From: Thozetella sp. PMI_491
Taxonomy: Eukaryota > Ascomycota > Sordariomycetes > Chaetosphaeriales > Chaetosphaeriaceae
NCBI GenBank assembly: GCA_021432635.1
Contig: MU270019.1
Span: 1,361,672-1,425,671, forward strand
Length of the DNA stretch: 64,000 nucleotides
Direction: 5' to 3'
In this document: positions 42,020 through 53,251 of the stretch, in pieces
Numbering within the stretch: position 1 is the first letter of the stretch
Layout: every line of letters starts with the position of its first letter
Made by a program: the position numbers and the translations under genes
Notes under the pieces: generated by a model
The model's input: only the letters and a program-made list of their open reading frames with translations
The model's database searches: none
Told to the model about the DNA's origin: nothing

Positions 42020-43807
42020 ATGGCGTTTGAGGGTAGGATTCCTGACGTGTACGGTCCGGGGACGTACACAGACCGCGAGTTCACGCCGGTGCTCCAGGAT
42101 ACGGAGCGCATCTTTCGTCTTCTCGCGTCACAGACACCGGGCTTTACCAACGACGAAAGCCTCTTGTCCAAGGTCACCTTCCAAGGCGAGGACTTCCCCG
42201 TGTTGCCCGGTCCCATCAAGGCCGTATCCGTAGCTGCTGCCCTACATGCCATGGCGGGTGTAGTGGCCGACGAGATACTCAGTCTGCGGGGCGCGGACAG
42301 GAAGGAGCGCCGCATCACCGTCAATACGACGCACACCGCGATCTGGTTCGCAAACGTCTCCGCCGCGTTCCTCGATGGCCACCACATCTCGACCCTCGCC
42401 CGCCAGAAGAAGCTATCGGGGGTCGTCCCGGACTGGGAGCGCGGATGGCACGACACCCCACTAAAGTTTCGAGGCACTGGCATCTACCCGACTAAGCAGC
42501 AGGGAGTGTGGTACTGCGTACACGGCTCGATGGACATGCCGGCCATGCTGCGATCCTTCAACATTGACCCGGAGAGGCCAGGGATCGACACGAATGAGAA
42601 GGCAGTCGAGTATATCACCTCTATCACGAGAGAGCTGCTACCGCAAGAGTTGGAGATGAGCAACATTGTGAACGGGTTCTGTGGGAGCATATGCTTCACG
42701 CCGAAGGGCTGGGCCGACACATCGATGGGGAGAGCACTGGATTCTCACCCGTTGATCAACGTCAAGGAACAGCCTTGGCACGGCGTCTCACCTCCGCCAA
42801 GGGTTCCCTTTCCACCACTGAATCCGGCCGATCAGCGTCCACTCGCCGGTATCCGAGTCATCGAGATGACCCGGATCATCGCCGGACCACAACTAGGAAC
42901 TTACCTGGCGTCCCTCGGAGCGGACGTGATACGGATCAACGCGCCGCACCTCCGAGACCTCAATGTGATGCAGATGACTCTCAACGCTGGGAAGCGCACT
43001 ATCGGGCTCGACCTGCGCAATGCCGACGATCTCGCCCACCTCCACAGGCTCCTCGAGGAGGCCGATGTATTCCTCCAAGGGTTCCGTCTCGGGAAGATGG
43101 AGAAGTTCGGGCTCGGTGTCGCAGACTTGACCGCCATGGCTGCTAGGCGAGGACGGGGTATCGTTTACGTGAGTGAGAACTGCTACGGCCCAGACGGGTA
43201 CTATGCCGAGCGGCCGGGCTGGCAGCAGATTGCCGACACGGCCTCAGGCGCGGCATACGTGATGGGGCGCGGACAGAACCTACCGGGTGAAGAGAGCGTG
43301 CTCCCCTCGCTCCCCATCAGCGATATGTCAACGGGCGCCGTCGGCATCGTCGGGACTCTCATGGCGCTCCGCGACCGGGCGACAAAGGGCGGCAGCTATG
43401 CCGTACATGCCACACTAACGGCGGTGAACATGTTCGCGCTGAAGCCCGAGGTGGGGCTGTACTCTCGGGACACGGTCGCCGCGTGCCAGGAGCGCTTCCA
43501 GTGGGGCGAGATGCGCGGGTACTTCCACGTCCTCGATTTGCTGCAAACGGTCTGGGCAGGATGGAAGCGCGTCTTGCCGCAGTATCTCGACGTGAACGGC
43601 GAATGGTATAGTAGCTTCAAGAAGAGTGCTTTTGGGGGGATGCGGCTGAGTATCTTGCGGCCGGTACTGCGGTTTGACGATGAGAGCACTCCCTGTTGGC
43701 GTACGGCGAGTGTACCTTATGCTCATTGGAAGAAGGATGACGTGGCTTTTAGAACACTGGCCGGACTGAATGGCACTCATGATGGCGGAAGCAGCAATTC
43801 TTCATAG
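42020..43807 (+). CDS. Class III CoA-transferase (CaiB/BaiF family) with ~260-residue N-terminal extension
   Basis: Single exon, 595 residues from MAFEGRIPDVYG. The C-terminal half is a CaiB/BaiF-type domain beginning LAGIRVIEMTRIIAGPQLGT, then LGADVIRI, LDLRNADDLAHLHRLLEEAD and VFLQGFRLGKMEKFGLG. The segment LPISDMSTGAVGIVG aligns by pattern with the catalytic aspartate of formyl-CoA transferase; here it is Asp435. The N-terminal ~260 residues (with IKAVSVAAALHAMAGVVADE) look like a divergent second CoA-transferase lobe, so the protein may be an internal pseudo-dimer. Family reaction: moving CoA between carboxylic acids, or racemising acyl-CoAs; substrate unknown. AATAAA at 43825-43830 follows the stop. 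Confidence 0.88.
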   Translation: MAFEGRIPDVYGPGTYTDREFTPVLQDTERIFRLLASQTPGFTNDESLLSKVTFQGEDFPVLPGPIKAVSVAAALHAMAGVVADEILSLRGADRKERRITVNTTHTAIWFANVSAAFLDGHHISTLARQKKLSGVVPDWERGWHDTPLKFRGTGIYPTKQQGVWYCVHGSMDMPAMLRSFNIDPERPGIDTNEKAVEYITSITRELLPQELEMSNIVNGFCGSICFTPKGWADTSMGRALDSHPLINVKEQPWHGVSPPPRVPFPPLNPADQRPLAGIRVIEMTRIIAGPQLGTYLASLGADVIRINAPHLRDLNVMQMTLNAGKRTIGLDLRNADDLAHLHRLLEEADVFLQGFRLGKMEKFGLGVADLTAMAARRGRGIVYVSENCYGPDGYYAERPGWQQIADTASGAAYVMGRGQNLPGEESVLPSLPISDMSTGAVGIVGTLMALRDRATKGGSYAVHATLTAVNMFALKPEVGLYSRDTVAACQERFQWGEMRGYFHVLDLLQTVWAGWKRVLPQYLDVNGEWYSSFKKSAFGGMRLSILRPVLRFDDESTPCWRTASVPYAHWKKDDVAFRTLAGLNGTHDGGSSNSS

Positions 43808-44273
43808 AACCGGAGGAGCACATGAATAAAGAGGAATCTCTCCCCGGCCAGCCGGCCTAGTCTGCCACGACATCCTCGAAATGATCAATCATGTCGAGTT
43901 TTTGACGACTGTCATGGTTTATTTAGCCCACTTCAACCGTCCTGTTGTATTTGATGTGTCAAGGGGGTGCCTATCAGCCCAAAGGAGCTAAGCTCTTCAT
44001 ATCTCCAGCAGTACATAATGGCAGCTTGTTTACGCTAATTTCGACCAATGGTCCTGTGCCAAACAGATACAGTAGGTGCACTATGGTGTGATAGTTTAGC
44101 CGGTTGAACGGCTATTGTACAAGGCAGAATTCGGTTGCCAGCGTAGCGCCTTCAAGCTACCCGAATAACACCGACTACGCATTCCTTGGCGACGTCAATT
44201 CTTTCTCGATGAACTGCGTAGCTAGGAAGGACTCAACTTACTATCTAATTTACTGCGTTTTGACCTGTTCAGA
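43808..44273. other. Intergenic region before the CBM18/LysM gene
   Basis: About 470 bp, AT-moderate, with the CoA-transferase 3' flank on the left. The frame open from 44104 overlaps the next gene in another frame and is a shadow. Confidence 0.4.
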
Positions 44274-45111
44274 ATGCTGTTTCCGTCTTATGTTTGGGTA
44301 TGGTCTGTCCTGGCGGGCTTCTCATACGGCCTCTTCCATTCGGAGGTCGCTACGGAAGTCGCCGCCGTTGCGGTAGACCCTATACCAACACTCAAAACCA
44401 GTTCTGATGGCACCTGCGGTCAGGGAACCACATGCCTCGGCTCGAGCTACGGACCATGTTGTTCAGAGCACTTTTACTGCGGGAACGGGGAGGCATACTG
44501 TGGGGCGAAATGCCACCCGGAGTTTGGCCACTGCAGCAAGAGCGAAACGGCCGTGACGGCACAAGCCAGCAACGGCTGCGCATCTATCGTGACCCGAACA
44601 GCGTCAGACCGGACAACACTCACAGTTAAGACGACCGAAACGGGCACGGAGGTCATCATCAGCATATCTACCTTGACCTCGACGCTGGTGATTCCGGTTA
44701 CATCAACAACGATCTACGCCCATGTCGTGACGAGCACCTCCATTGCAACGGTGAGGGTAACAGAAACTGCTACACAAACGATCACAGAGACATCCCAAGC
44801 GATGACAACAAAAACAGCCACCACGACAGCCACATACTATGTACTTTATACGACGACCCTTGTCGATAGGTCCACCAGTACGTTATTTACCACAACAGGT
44901 ACCGTAGCTCCGAGTCGGACGAATACCGCGCTGTCTCCCTCTAAGACCTTCACCGGAACAGCCTCAGATTGTATGCGACTCAGAAACCAATGACCAACGA
45001 TCTATAGAAAGCTAAATCTGGCTCCCAGGCAACAAATGGTATCAGTTGCGAGGCGATGAAACGTGCGACTATGTCGCCGCAGTGAGCGGATTGAAGTTGC
45101 AAAGATTGTAG
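44274..45111 (+). CDS. Secreted chitin-binding protein: CBM18 domain, Thr-rich linker and a truncated LysM domain
   Basis: Two exons, 44274-44970 and 45029-45111, give 259 residues; the 58-bp intron (GTATGC...CTCCCAG, branch GCTAAAT) is needed to reach the LysM. The signal peptide is the first ~24 residues. CBM18: CGQGTTCLGSSYGPCCSEHF followed by YCGNGEAYCGAKC, eight cysteines in hevein spacing. A long Thr/Ser-rich segment follows. After the join the protein reads ASDCNKWYQLRGDETCDYVA and AVSGLKLQRL, a clear LysM first half, then stops. The rest of a LysM, GPNISVPN, is readable just downstream in the +1 frame, and PGMEL again in the first frame, so the domain has been interrupted by small indels. 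The apoplast is the expected location; family members bind chitin and shield hyphae or block chitin-triggered immunity. Confidence 0.8.
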
Positions 45112-45679
45112 GTCCCAATATCTCCGTTCCGAATTTCTGACTCCGCTCCTGGGATGGAGCTGACTGATACAACCGACAGGTTGGCATTAAACCCTCTGCT
45201 GGTTATGAACCCTCCGCCCAGCATGACTATTTGTGACAACTTAGGCATGCTGCAGCGCGGTGGGTGTCGAGTGGACTGTGTGAGCATGTTTGCAGGATAC
45301 TCTTTGTGTGTTGGGACCTAGTTTGCCGGGCAACTTAAAGACATGTCGGAGTACGACAAATAGTTGGGCGAGTGTGGGCACGTTTTGACTAGTTCGTTGA
45401 GCCTTGACTTAGCCGTAATTCAACAAGCTATATTAACGGGGCGACTCAGATCTTAATATGACCGTGGAACTGGCCATTGGTATCGTTCGAAATGCAGGAG
45501 CGTCAGTAAGCGGACCGGTGTAATAATTGGCCGCAGTCGGTGGCCGAGCAGAAAACGCATTTCCCCCTCCACAGCTTTGCGTCACAACCTTGGGCACGCA
45601 CAATTGAAGTCTAGATGGCCCCCGGATCAGAAATGAAGCCAATACTCATACCCATCGTTTCGCTTAAGTCTATGTCAAC
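45112..45679. pseudogene. Decayed 3' remainder of the LysM region, then HET gene promoter
   Basis: The first ~150 bp continue LysM-like coding sequence (NISVPN, SAPGMELTDTT) out of frame. The remaining ~400 bp show no gene and should contain the promoter of the HET gene at 45680. Confidence 0.45.
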
Positions 45680-47365
45680 ATGCGACTCCTCAACACACAA
45701 ACTCTCCAACTGTCCGAGTTCTTCGATGACCAAGCGCCTCCATATGCCATCCTCTCCCACACGTGGTCGGAAGAAGAGGTGACGTTACAAGATGTACAGC
45801 AGGCAGAACCTTCAAAACTCTCCAAGAAAGGTTACGAGAAAGTACAAGAGTGCTGCCGTCAAGCTCAAAGGGATGGCATTGACTGGGCCTGGATGGATAC
45901 TTGCTGCATCGATAAGACGTCGAGCGCGGAGCTGTCTGAAGCTATCAACTCTATGTATCGTTGGTACCGAAATTCGAAGCGATGCTACGCCTACCTCTCC
46001 GACGTCGACCGCGAAGGAAAATCTGTCGAAGAGCTAAATAAAGCTATCGAAGCGAGTCGGTGGTTCACTCGCGGATGGACGCTCCAGGAGCTAATTGCCC
46101 CCTACGAGGTCGACTTTTTCGACCGCTACTGGCACGACATTGGCTCTAAGTGGAGCCTCTACGACTGCATCTATGAAAAAACTGCTATTCCAAAGAGCAT
46201 CTTACGCGGGGATAGATCTGCTCTCGACTGCTCGGTTGGCGAGCGCATCTCCTGGGCTGCCTACAGACGCACCACACGAGAGGAAGATCGTGCCTATTCG
46301 TTGCTCGGAATTTTGGGTATCAACATGCCTCTACTCTATGGCGAAGGGTCCCAGGCATTCTTCCGCTTGCAGGAGCAAATACTCCGTCAGTGTGAGGACT
46401 ACACCCTTCTCCTTTGGAACGGAGAGGTGGAGGATGGGGGGGCTGTCCTCGCCAAAAGCCCTGATCAGTTTGTCTCAAAATTTGACTTGAGAACTGAAGC
46501 AGGCGACACCGCGGTGGAATGGTCCAACATGACCCAGTCCAGACTATCGTTGACCTTCGATCCTCCCACAGTGACCAGCCGTGGACTGAAAGGAACCTTT
46601 CACGTAAAGAAACTAGCCGAAGAAACTATACTAGTCTGGACATTTGTCACGATAAACTCACTGCCAGTCTGCATAAAGCTCCAGGAATCTGGGAATTTGT
46701 GGAGACGAGTCGCACCCGAATGCTACATAATTGAAGACAACCCCAGCGAAATGGCAAGCACTCAACTTCTGATGTGTATAAAGGTAGTAGATATGACACC
46801 GAATCTCCAAATAGCCATCCGAAAGTCACTGTTGCGAAGGGATGACTTACCTATCAAAGTCATCGTACGGCATGATGTGTCTACATACGGGCCCGGCGTG
46901 TCGGATGAAGCCGGAAAATATGGCATCATTGTGCTTGAACAGCACCCACCCGAGCTGCCTGTGAGAAGCACAAGAGTGGAGGGACTGGATAAAGTTAAAT
47001 TGGAATTCGACTTCAACCATTCTGCTCCGAACAACCAAGCTCATCGCAACGTCCTCATCGGGGCTTTTGGCTTTGAGTATTCAGCCTACGGATCTGTGGA
47101 TCACTTCGTCCTATTCATCGGGTTTATCGACAGCGGGCTGTTTTGCACTGTCAACGGACTGCCATATGATGTACCGATGAAAAGATTCATGCATCGTTGG
47201 GCCGGGCGATTGAACCTAAGGGCGTCTACTGTAGCAATATCAGACCGCTCGACCAGCATGCGAACATTCAGACTACAGGATTCGACGAGCCAGTACGTAT
47301 GGATCAGAGCGAAAGCGAGGAGGGACAGTCAACTTGGAATTGTGGAAGTTTCTGTAGGACCATGA
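45680..47365 (+). CDS. HET-domain protein 1 (heterokaryon incompatibility)
   Basis: Single exon, 561 residues. The HET domain occupies residues ~1-230 and has its three signature blocks: YAILSHTWSEEEVTLQD (~23-39), WAWMDTCCIDKTSSAELSEA (~70-90) and SRWFTRGWTLQELIAP (~126-141); the SLLGILGINMPLLYGEG block (~215-231) closes it. The C-terminal ~330 residues contain no recognised domain, only a long beta-rich segment (VTSRGLKGTFHVKK, LEFDFNHSAP). HET domains trigger cell death on non-self fusion or partner activation in filamentous ascomycetes; TIR-like folds have been proposed for them. It is the first gene of the right-hand HET/NLR group. No transmembrane segment. Confidence 0.93.
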   Translation: MRLLNTQTLQLSEFFDDQAPPYAILSHTWSEEEVTLQDVQQAEPSKLSKKGYEKVQECCRQAQRDGIDWAWMDTCCIDKTSSAELSEAINSMYRWYRNSKRCYAYLSDVDREGKSVEELNKAIEASRWFTRGWTLQELIAPYEVDFFDRYWHDIGSKWSLYDCIYEKTAIPKSILRGDRSALDCSVGERISWAAYRRTTREEDRAYSLLGILGINMPLLYGEGSQAFFRLQEQILRQCEDYTLLLWNGEVEDGGAVLAKSPDQFVSKFDLRTEAGDTAVEWSNMTQSRLSLTFDPPTVTSRGLKGTFHVKKLAEETILVWTFVTINSLPVCIKLQESGNLWRRVAPECYIIEDNPSEMASTQLLMCIKVVDMTPNLQIAIRKSLLRRDDLPIKVIVRHDVSTYGPGVSDEAGKYGIIVLEQHPPELPVRSTRVEGLDKVKLEFDFNHSAPNNQAHRNVLIGAFGFEYSAYGSVDHFVLFIGFIDSGLFCTVNGLPYDVPMKRFMHRWAGRLNLRASTVAISDRSTSMRTFRLQDSTSQYVWIRAKARRDSQLGIVEVSVGP

Positions 47366-47839
47366 CCGCGATTGATACGGATAGGTACTTAGCCACTTTG
47401 TGCTGCTCTCTTACACCTTCATTAGTATAGCCATGGTCCCTGATGGAGAAGTATATGCGTCTATTGAAAGAGTACGTCCCGGATCCGGATGAGATTTCTA
47501 TCTATGCTTAGTACAAAATTGCTGTGCAATGACGCGTGGATCAGAGGAATGAAGTGTACCGGTATCGCCTGAGATATCGTAAAGCCTAACGGAGTGCCTG
47601 GTGGCTGCTGAGGTGTGGTTACACCATTTAACTATTGGTGGGGATATGCTCTCAATGCAGTAGCGCAGCCTTTCCCTTCTCCAGCTCATAACCTGCCATG
47701 CCCCTTCAAAGGGTTACCTAGCTCTTGCTTCCTAACCCAACTGTCAGCATCGTGTGTAGGGCATCTAACTTTCGACCCAATCCCTTCTGTCACAGTACCA
47801 GTGCGCCAACGACCCAGAAACAACCATCGTGCCTGCGCC
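47366..47839. other. Intergenic region upstream of the 953-residue gene
   Basis: About 470 bp. The frame of the next gene is open upstream of its Met to 47615, but that stretch is low-quality coding sequence; homologous-looking sequence begins at MAEATF, so it is taken as leader. Confidence 0.5.
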
Positions 47840-50755
47840 ATGGCCGAAGCTACTTTCGGCAGGCTTCAAGCTGCATTAGCCTCGGCTACTAACGAAGTCA
47901 CTGTCGCAGCAGCTAACATTAATTTTGACTTCGCTCTCGTCAAGGTGGAAGCGCCTGCCGAATACCAACCTCTGGGTGTCGTATTGTCCGCGGGTAGGAA
48001 GAAAGAGGCCGAAACAGGATCTCTTCATGTCACGGCGAGACGGCTCGGCGCCCTGTTCCAAGGTCTATGCCCCCCCTCGCCGAATCTGATCAAAGCATAC
48101 GGTAAGCGGGTATCCGAGATCTCCAAAGTGGTGACCGAGACTTCAGCCACGAAACACTCAAGCTGGATTTTCCCCGAACTGGTTGGTATCGATGCGACAT
48201 CGATATGGGCCGCGGTGACCTCGAGCACAACCTCCATCCACGCTCACTTGCTTGCCTGCATGCTTGCTCGTATCTGGAACGAAGCCGAAGCAATTTCTGT
48301 GTGGGTTGAAATCATTGAGGAGAGACGCCGAGAAATCGCTACAAAATTCGAGCAGGGAGAGGAAATTCCATTCGCTAGTACGACCGCAGCCACCCAGCAG
48401 CCGATCACAAGGGACCAGTTGGCAAGCTGGGACGCCAGCGCGCGAGCTTGGTTGCGGAGTGCTGATGCAGTTAAGTGCCGCCAGCAGAAGCAGCTCCTTC
48501 TCATCATCGAGAACATTTCTCTCTCTGTCAACGACGAACCTTTGCCGTATCAGAGCGTCAAAAAAGCTTGGATCACTGCGATGGAGACCGTGGAGAAGAT
48601 CATCTGCGGAGGGGCATATGCCGTCCGTGATGGGACTATTCTCGTGGCGCTGTCCGCTTGGCATCTATACCCTGACTTGTGCGTCTACAGGCAGCACGAA
48701 CGGGAGAAGGAGATAGCCATGAAGGACGACTTGATCCAAAACGGCGGCGTTCTCTCCCTTGGTCTCGTGGATACCGCAAATCGCCTTAACAACGGGGTTT
48801 ATTGGTCGTTGCCACTGCGGCACTTCAAGTTCTACGGCCGCCCAGTTAGAAAAACCCGAACCCTTCAAATCGAAGGAAACAGAATGACATTCACAGAGCT
48901 ATTGCAGGCTTATCTTGGGATAATGTTACAGGAATATAACATCGATCTCGGTGATACGGCTTTAGCACTCCAACTCTCGCTGGCATTGCTGGCCTTATTG
49001 CGAAGAAAATCACTAAAGGAGGGAAAAGAGCATGCCGATCAGTGGATTGATGTTCTCACGGATCCCATCTTGGCCTATTTCGAGGATCAACAGCTTGGAG
49101 ACACGCTAGTGTCTCTTGGCCGTCGGCGGGCACGCTCACTGAGAAAGAAGCCGGGGCAGCTATTCGAACTATTGAATCTGAACAACCTACTAAAAGTCCT
49201 ACGGGGACCGGGCTCGAGGATTGAACTCCTGCGACGAGTTTCTCTCCGGCTAGAGGATACAGTGGATGAGGTCCTCATTGGATTCCTTGATGATACAACG
49301 GGAATAAGATCCTTCACGTCCGGGTATCGAAAATATGTGCCAGGAGACCCAGGAGTGTGTGCGAGGGATGGTAGGACTGGTCCTTATACCCGGTGGGTAT
49401 ATGAGACGAAACTTTACCCGCGACAAGCCAGCGAAATACTCTTGCCTCTATCCTCTCGGTTTCTAAGTACTGCGCACCTTCCAGTTCCGTTGGAGGAAAT
49501 AATCACAAAAGATGGACTGATATTCAATTTGCTCGCTGGTTCGGACAAGACTGCTTTGCTATACACCACCCAGAAGGAGCAGGACGAGTGGAACCCTCGG
49601 GTAGCTAGACTGCCTCCACTGTTTCTCGAAGATCTCAAATGGTGTCTACAGGAAGACATGATAGACCCAGTGGCACTCAGACATTATTTCCACGATATCA
49701 TATTGGACGACGGCCGGTGTCGATTCTCACATATAACTCGATTTGTGAAGCTGGCCAGGCCAGCACGGCTCTACGGCACTGAAGCTATGCAGGGCGCGAC
49801 CGTTCATCCCGGCGTACTCGGAGATAGCAACGAGCCTAGGTGGTCGAAATTTGATTTGGTGCTGAGGAAAGACCACTCAACGGGAGAGAATGAAATTTTC
49901 GAGAGAGGGGTTACCTCAACCCTAAAGGCATTGCAAATCGTGGCGTATTTTGAGGCCGGTTACGACATATTAGACCCTCTATCGTCAGGCCAAGATCTTA
50001 AAACCAAAATACTTGGGTTGAGTGTGGGGGATTCCCTATATCTTCCCCAGGCGGTAAGGCTGTTTTCTCTACCGTGCGAGTTTCTTATACTGTGAGCTAA
50101 TGTTTAGCAGCTATTAGCAGATCCCATCGAACAGATCCCCGCTTTCAACGTCGTCCGACTTCTTGGAAATGTCGGGAAGTCAGGCATTGTGCTCTTGCGG
50201 TCACCATCAGACGTAATGGTGAGAGAGCTTGATCACGGCGCTTGGAGGGTTGTCAGTGCCTCAAGATTCGATGGAAAGCCTCTAGACTGCTTTGGGAATA
50301 CCACCCTGCACCTGAACCTGACAGAGTGGAGCAGCCCTATCATGACGGAGCAAACTTTCGGCCAGAGGGACGTAGAAGCCTCCATGATGGAGGCTGTACT
50401 ATCTATCAGAGACTCGGGGGCTTGGGTTGCTGACATAAATGTCCCCCTAAAGGATGGGCTGCACGATACGTTTGAGCGTCCCATCCTCGCTTCGTCGTCA
50501 TGCATGCACCCAAAACCGTCAGCCCCAGCGACTCGCATGTCGCCAATTGAGACCTGGGATCAGGTCCTCGACCATCCTGTGGGACTCAGTGTTGTTCAGG
50601 CGAACGGAAATTGGCTGGCTCGGCTGGCCGTGACTGCTGTTCTAAGGCAACACTTGAACCTCGCGCCGAAGGATATCACGATCTGCCCACCCGGGCTCTG
50701 TTGGGCGTGTGTCAAGTTAGATTCGAGCGGTAAAGACCAAGTATGGATATTTTGA
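47840..50755 (+). CDS. Large conserved fungal protein of unknown function (MAEATF family)
   Basis: Two exons, 47840-50053 and 50108-50755, give 953 residues. The 54-bp intron has a strong GTAAGG donor, a CTAAT branch and a TTTAG acceptor; without it the frame would end at 50095. The join reads SLYLPQAQLLADPIEQIPAF. The start was set at MAEATFGRLQAAL because the protein reads well from there (AAANINFDFALVKVEAP). It is helical and rich in conserved-looking short motifs: RRLGALFQGLCPPSPNLIKA, VGIDATSIWAA, HLLACMLARIW, LPLRHFKFYGRPVRK, LGRRRARSLRKK. No signal peptide or membrane helix. I have seen this pattern in many uncharacterised Pezizomycotina proteins, often near HET and NLR genes, but know no function. 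Confidence 0.88.
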
Positions 50756-51740
50756 AATTATGTTGAAGGGCTGCACGTGAGGAAACTTGTCATTCCAGAG
50801 GGTGTCTGCCTATTAGCTACGATACGAGCGAAGTTTTCCCTCTCAATCGGGACCTTCCTCATCCCCTTTTCGTGGCTACGAAAGCTATGAGCAACTGGTG
50901 TCTAGACTAACCGGCTCGCCAAGCTCGTGGGGAAAGGGTATGAGGAACATAGAGGAAATTCAGGTAAATTAGAAATCTTCTTACACTACAAATCCAACGC
51001 GGAATAGCCAATATTGGGAAGTAGAAGTATCCTGCGAACGCGCCTAGCCAATGAACCTGGCTTGTGATCCTTCAGATAAGAAGAGGTATGTGGGATGGAC
51101 TGGTCTTCAGTAAGATAATTGGAGGTTTTTTTCTTTCCACAATACCACCTCTATCAATCCTGAGATAAAACTCTGGGCGTCATGTCTGCAGTGAAAGGTA
51201 GCGACAGCCGCCACACGGGGAGTTGCTTCGTGTCATCCTCATTTGGAAGGTCTAGGCCCTGGGTCTGGTGCACAGTTCACCGAAGGCGACGGCAGCGCAT
51301 TGGCAAAAGGGCCCTGAGAGCGTAACTCGGGTGCTTTTTGCTCCCAACACGAGCTAAGGAGCCGCCGCGGTTGGGTTAAGCAGTTGCCAGAACGGGAAGG
51401 TCGGCAGTTGGGGGGATGTGCTGCAACCTTGTGATCGGCTATCCGCCCCCCACAGGCGGCACTTCTTCTTGTTCTGGCAGTTAAATAAGGCAGCTTCCAA
51501 AGTGTAATGACACTTCCGGGACGATGCAACGACACAAGGCGACGGGCGATCACTCGCAAGGGGCAGGGCGTGTAGGCTGTGTGCAGCCTGTGCGGGCAAT
51601 TCGCCGCGATATCCACGCGTGAATGCCTGTCCCGTTCTACCTATTTAATCTTGGCATTGTTCCTCGGATCCCTTGCTATCAACCCAACTGACTCTCGCCG
51701 CCGACACCAAGCCAGTGTGCAGTGCTTGCTAGTCGCCACG
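50756..51740. promoter_or_regulatory. Intergenic region with the carboxypeptidase promoter
   Basis: 985 bp. A TATA-like TATTTAAT sits at 51642-51649, about 92 bp before the carboxypeptidase start. The minus-strand frame at 51239-51616 has no features. No other gene is seen. Confidence 0.45.
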
Positions 51741-53251
51741 ATGAAGGCCTCGACATCGCTTCTTCTTTCACTGCCGTGCTTCGCGGCCGCCGCGGCGGTC
51801 CAGCAGGCCAAAGTCTCGTACGATGGCTACAAAGTCTTCCGTGTCGCCGTGGGCGATGAGGTTGCCAAGGTGAACGGAATTGTGGAGAAGCTTGGCCTGA
51901 CCACCTGGAAAGGCGCGCCCCGGGCTAACGCCATGGCCGACATTGTCGTGCCGCCGGCGCAGCTCGAGGCGTTCAATGCGGAGATCGGAGACATGCAGTC
52001 CATCACCATGCACGAGGACCTCGGTGCCTCGATCGCTGAAGAGTCCAACTTTGGCGTCTACGCTGGTATATAACGCCCTCATGCCCTGACGTAGATCGGG
52101 GATCGTTTTATGGCAATTGGAAGAAGCTAACAAGCCACTGAGCAGCCGCAAGCGTTAACAGCACGTGGTTCTCGAGCTACCACGCCTATAGTGACCACCT
52201 CCAGTTTCTCAAAGATCTCGCCGCGCAGTATTCAGGAAATGCCGAGGTCGTCACATCCGGAAAGTCTCTGCAGGGCAATTCCATCACGGGCATTCACATC
52301 TATGGCAGCTCCGGCAAGGGAGTCAAGCCGGCAATTGTACTGCACGGCACCGTCCACGCGCGCGAGTGGATTGGTACCATGGTGGTGGAATATTTTGCTT
52401 ACACGCTCCTGTCCAACTACAGCTCTTCGACCGAGATCAAGGGGTTCGTCGACAAGCACGACTTTTACATCTTCCCGGTTGTGAACCCGGATGGTAAGTG
52501 CGCCATTTATTAATAGACCGTTGCTACATTTCTTCGGCATGATTAGAGCATGTCTGACGGTGCGAAATAGGCTTCCTTTACACGCAGAGCAATGACAGGT
52601 TGTGGCGCAAGAACCGGCAGAGCACTTCTGGGAGTACCTGCCTCGGCCATGACATCAACCGCAACTGGCCGTATATGTGGTCTGTTCCCGGTGGCGCATC
52701 AACCGATCCTTGCGCCCAAGACTTTAAGGGATCGGCTCAGGGAGACGCTCCCGAGACCGCGGCTCTTTCATCCTATCTCAAGAGCCTCAAGGCGGCTCAA
52801 GGACTGAAGCTTTTTATCGATTATCACTCCTACTCGCAGCTGTTTATGACGCGTAAGTCCTCATCTCGTCATCTGGCGTTCGCAACAATGCAGTCGGAAG
52901 TAATACTATCGGCGGACCGCTAATCAAACCGCTCGCTTAGCTTATGGGTACTCCTGCACTGCTGTTGCTTCCAAAAACACGGAGCTCCAGGCCTTGGCCA
53001 AGGGCGCTGTTGCTGCCATCAAGGCGGTGCATGGCGTTACTTTCGACTATGGCCCTATCTGCTCAACCATCTATCAAGCTACCGGAAGCAGTGTGGACTA
53101 TGTCAACGACGTTGTCGGCTCCGACTATACGTTCACTTCCGAGCTGCGTGACACGGGGAACTACGGATTCTTGCTTCCGGCAAACCAGATTGTCCCCAGT
53201 GGCGAGGAGGCTTTCGCCGGTTTCCGCTACCTGCTGCTGAACATGAAGTGA
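51741..53251 (+). CDS. Secreted zinc carboxypeptidase A-type protease (M14A)
   Basis: Four exons, 51741-52065, 52146-52493, 52571-52852 and 52941-53251, give 421 residues; the introns are 80, 77 and 88 bp and all are phase 1. A signal peptide (KASTSLLLSLPCFAAAAAV) and a ~90-residue pro-domain (KVFRVAVGDEV...) come first. The catalytic domain begins STWFSSYHAYSDHLQFL. Zinc ligands are H179 and E182 in HGTVHAREW and H310 in FIDYHSYSQ; the catalytic Glu is E386 in FTSELRDTGNYGF. NRNWPYMW supplies the substrate-binding Arg. It ends GEEAFAGFRYLL. Known reaction: removal of C-terminal residues, probably hydrophobic ones, outside the cell after pro-domain removal. Length is normal. Confidence 0.95.
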
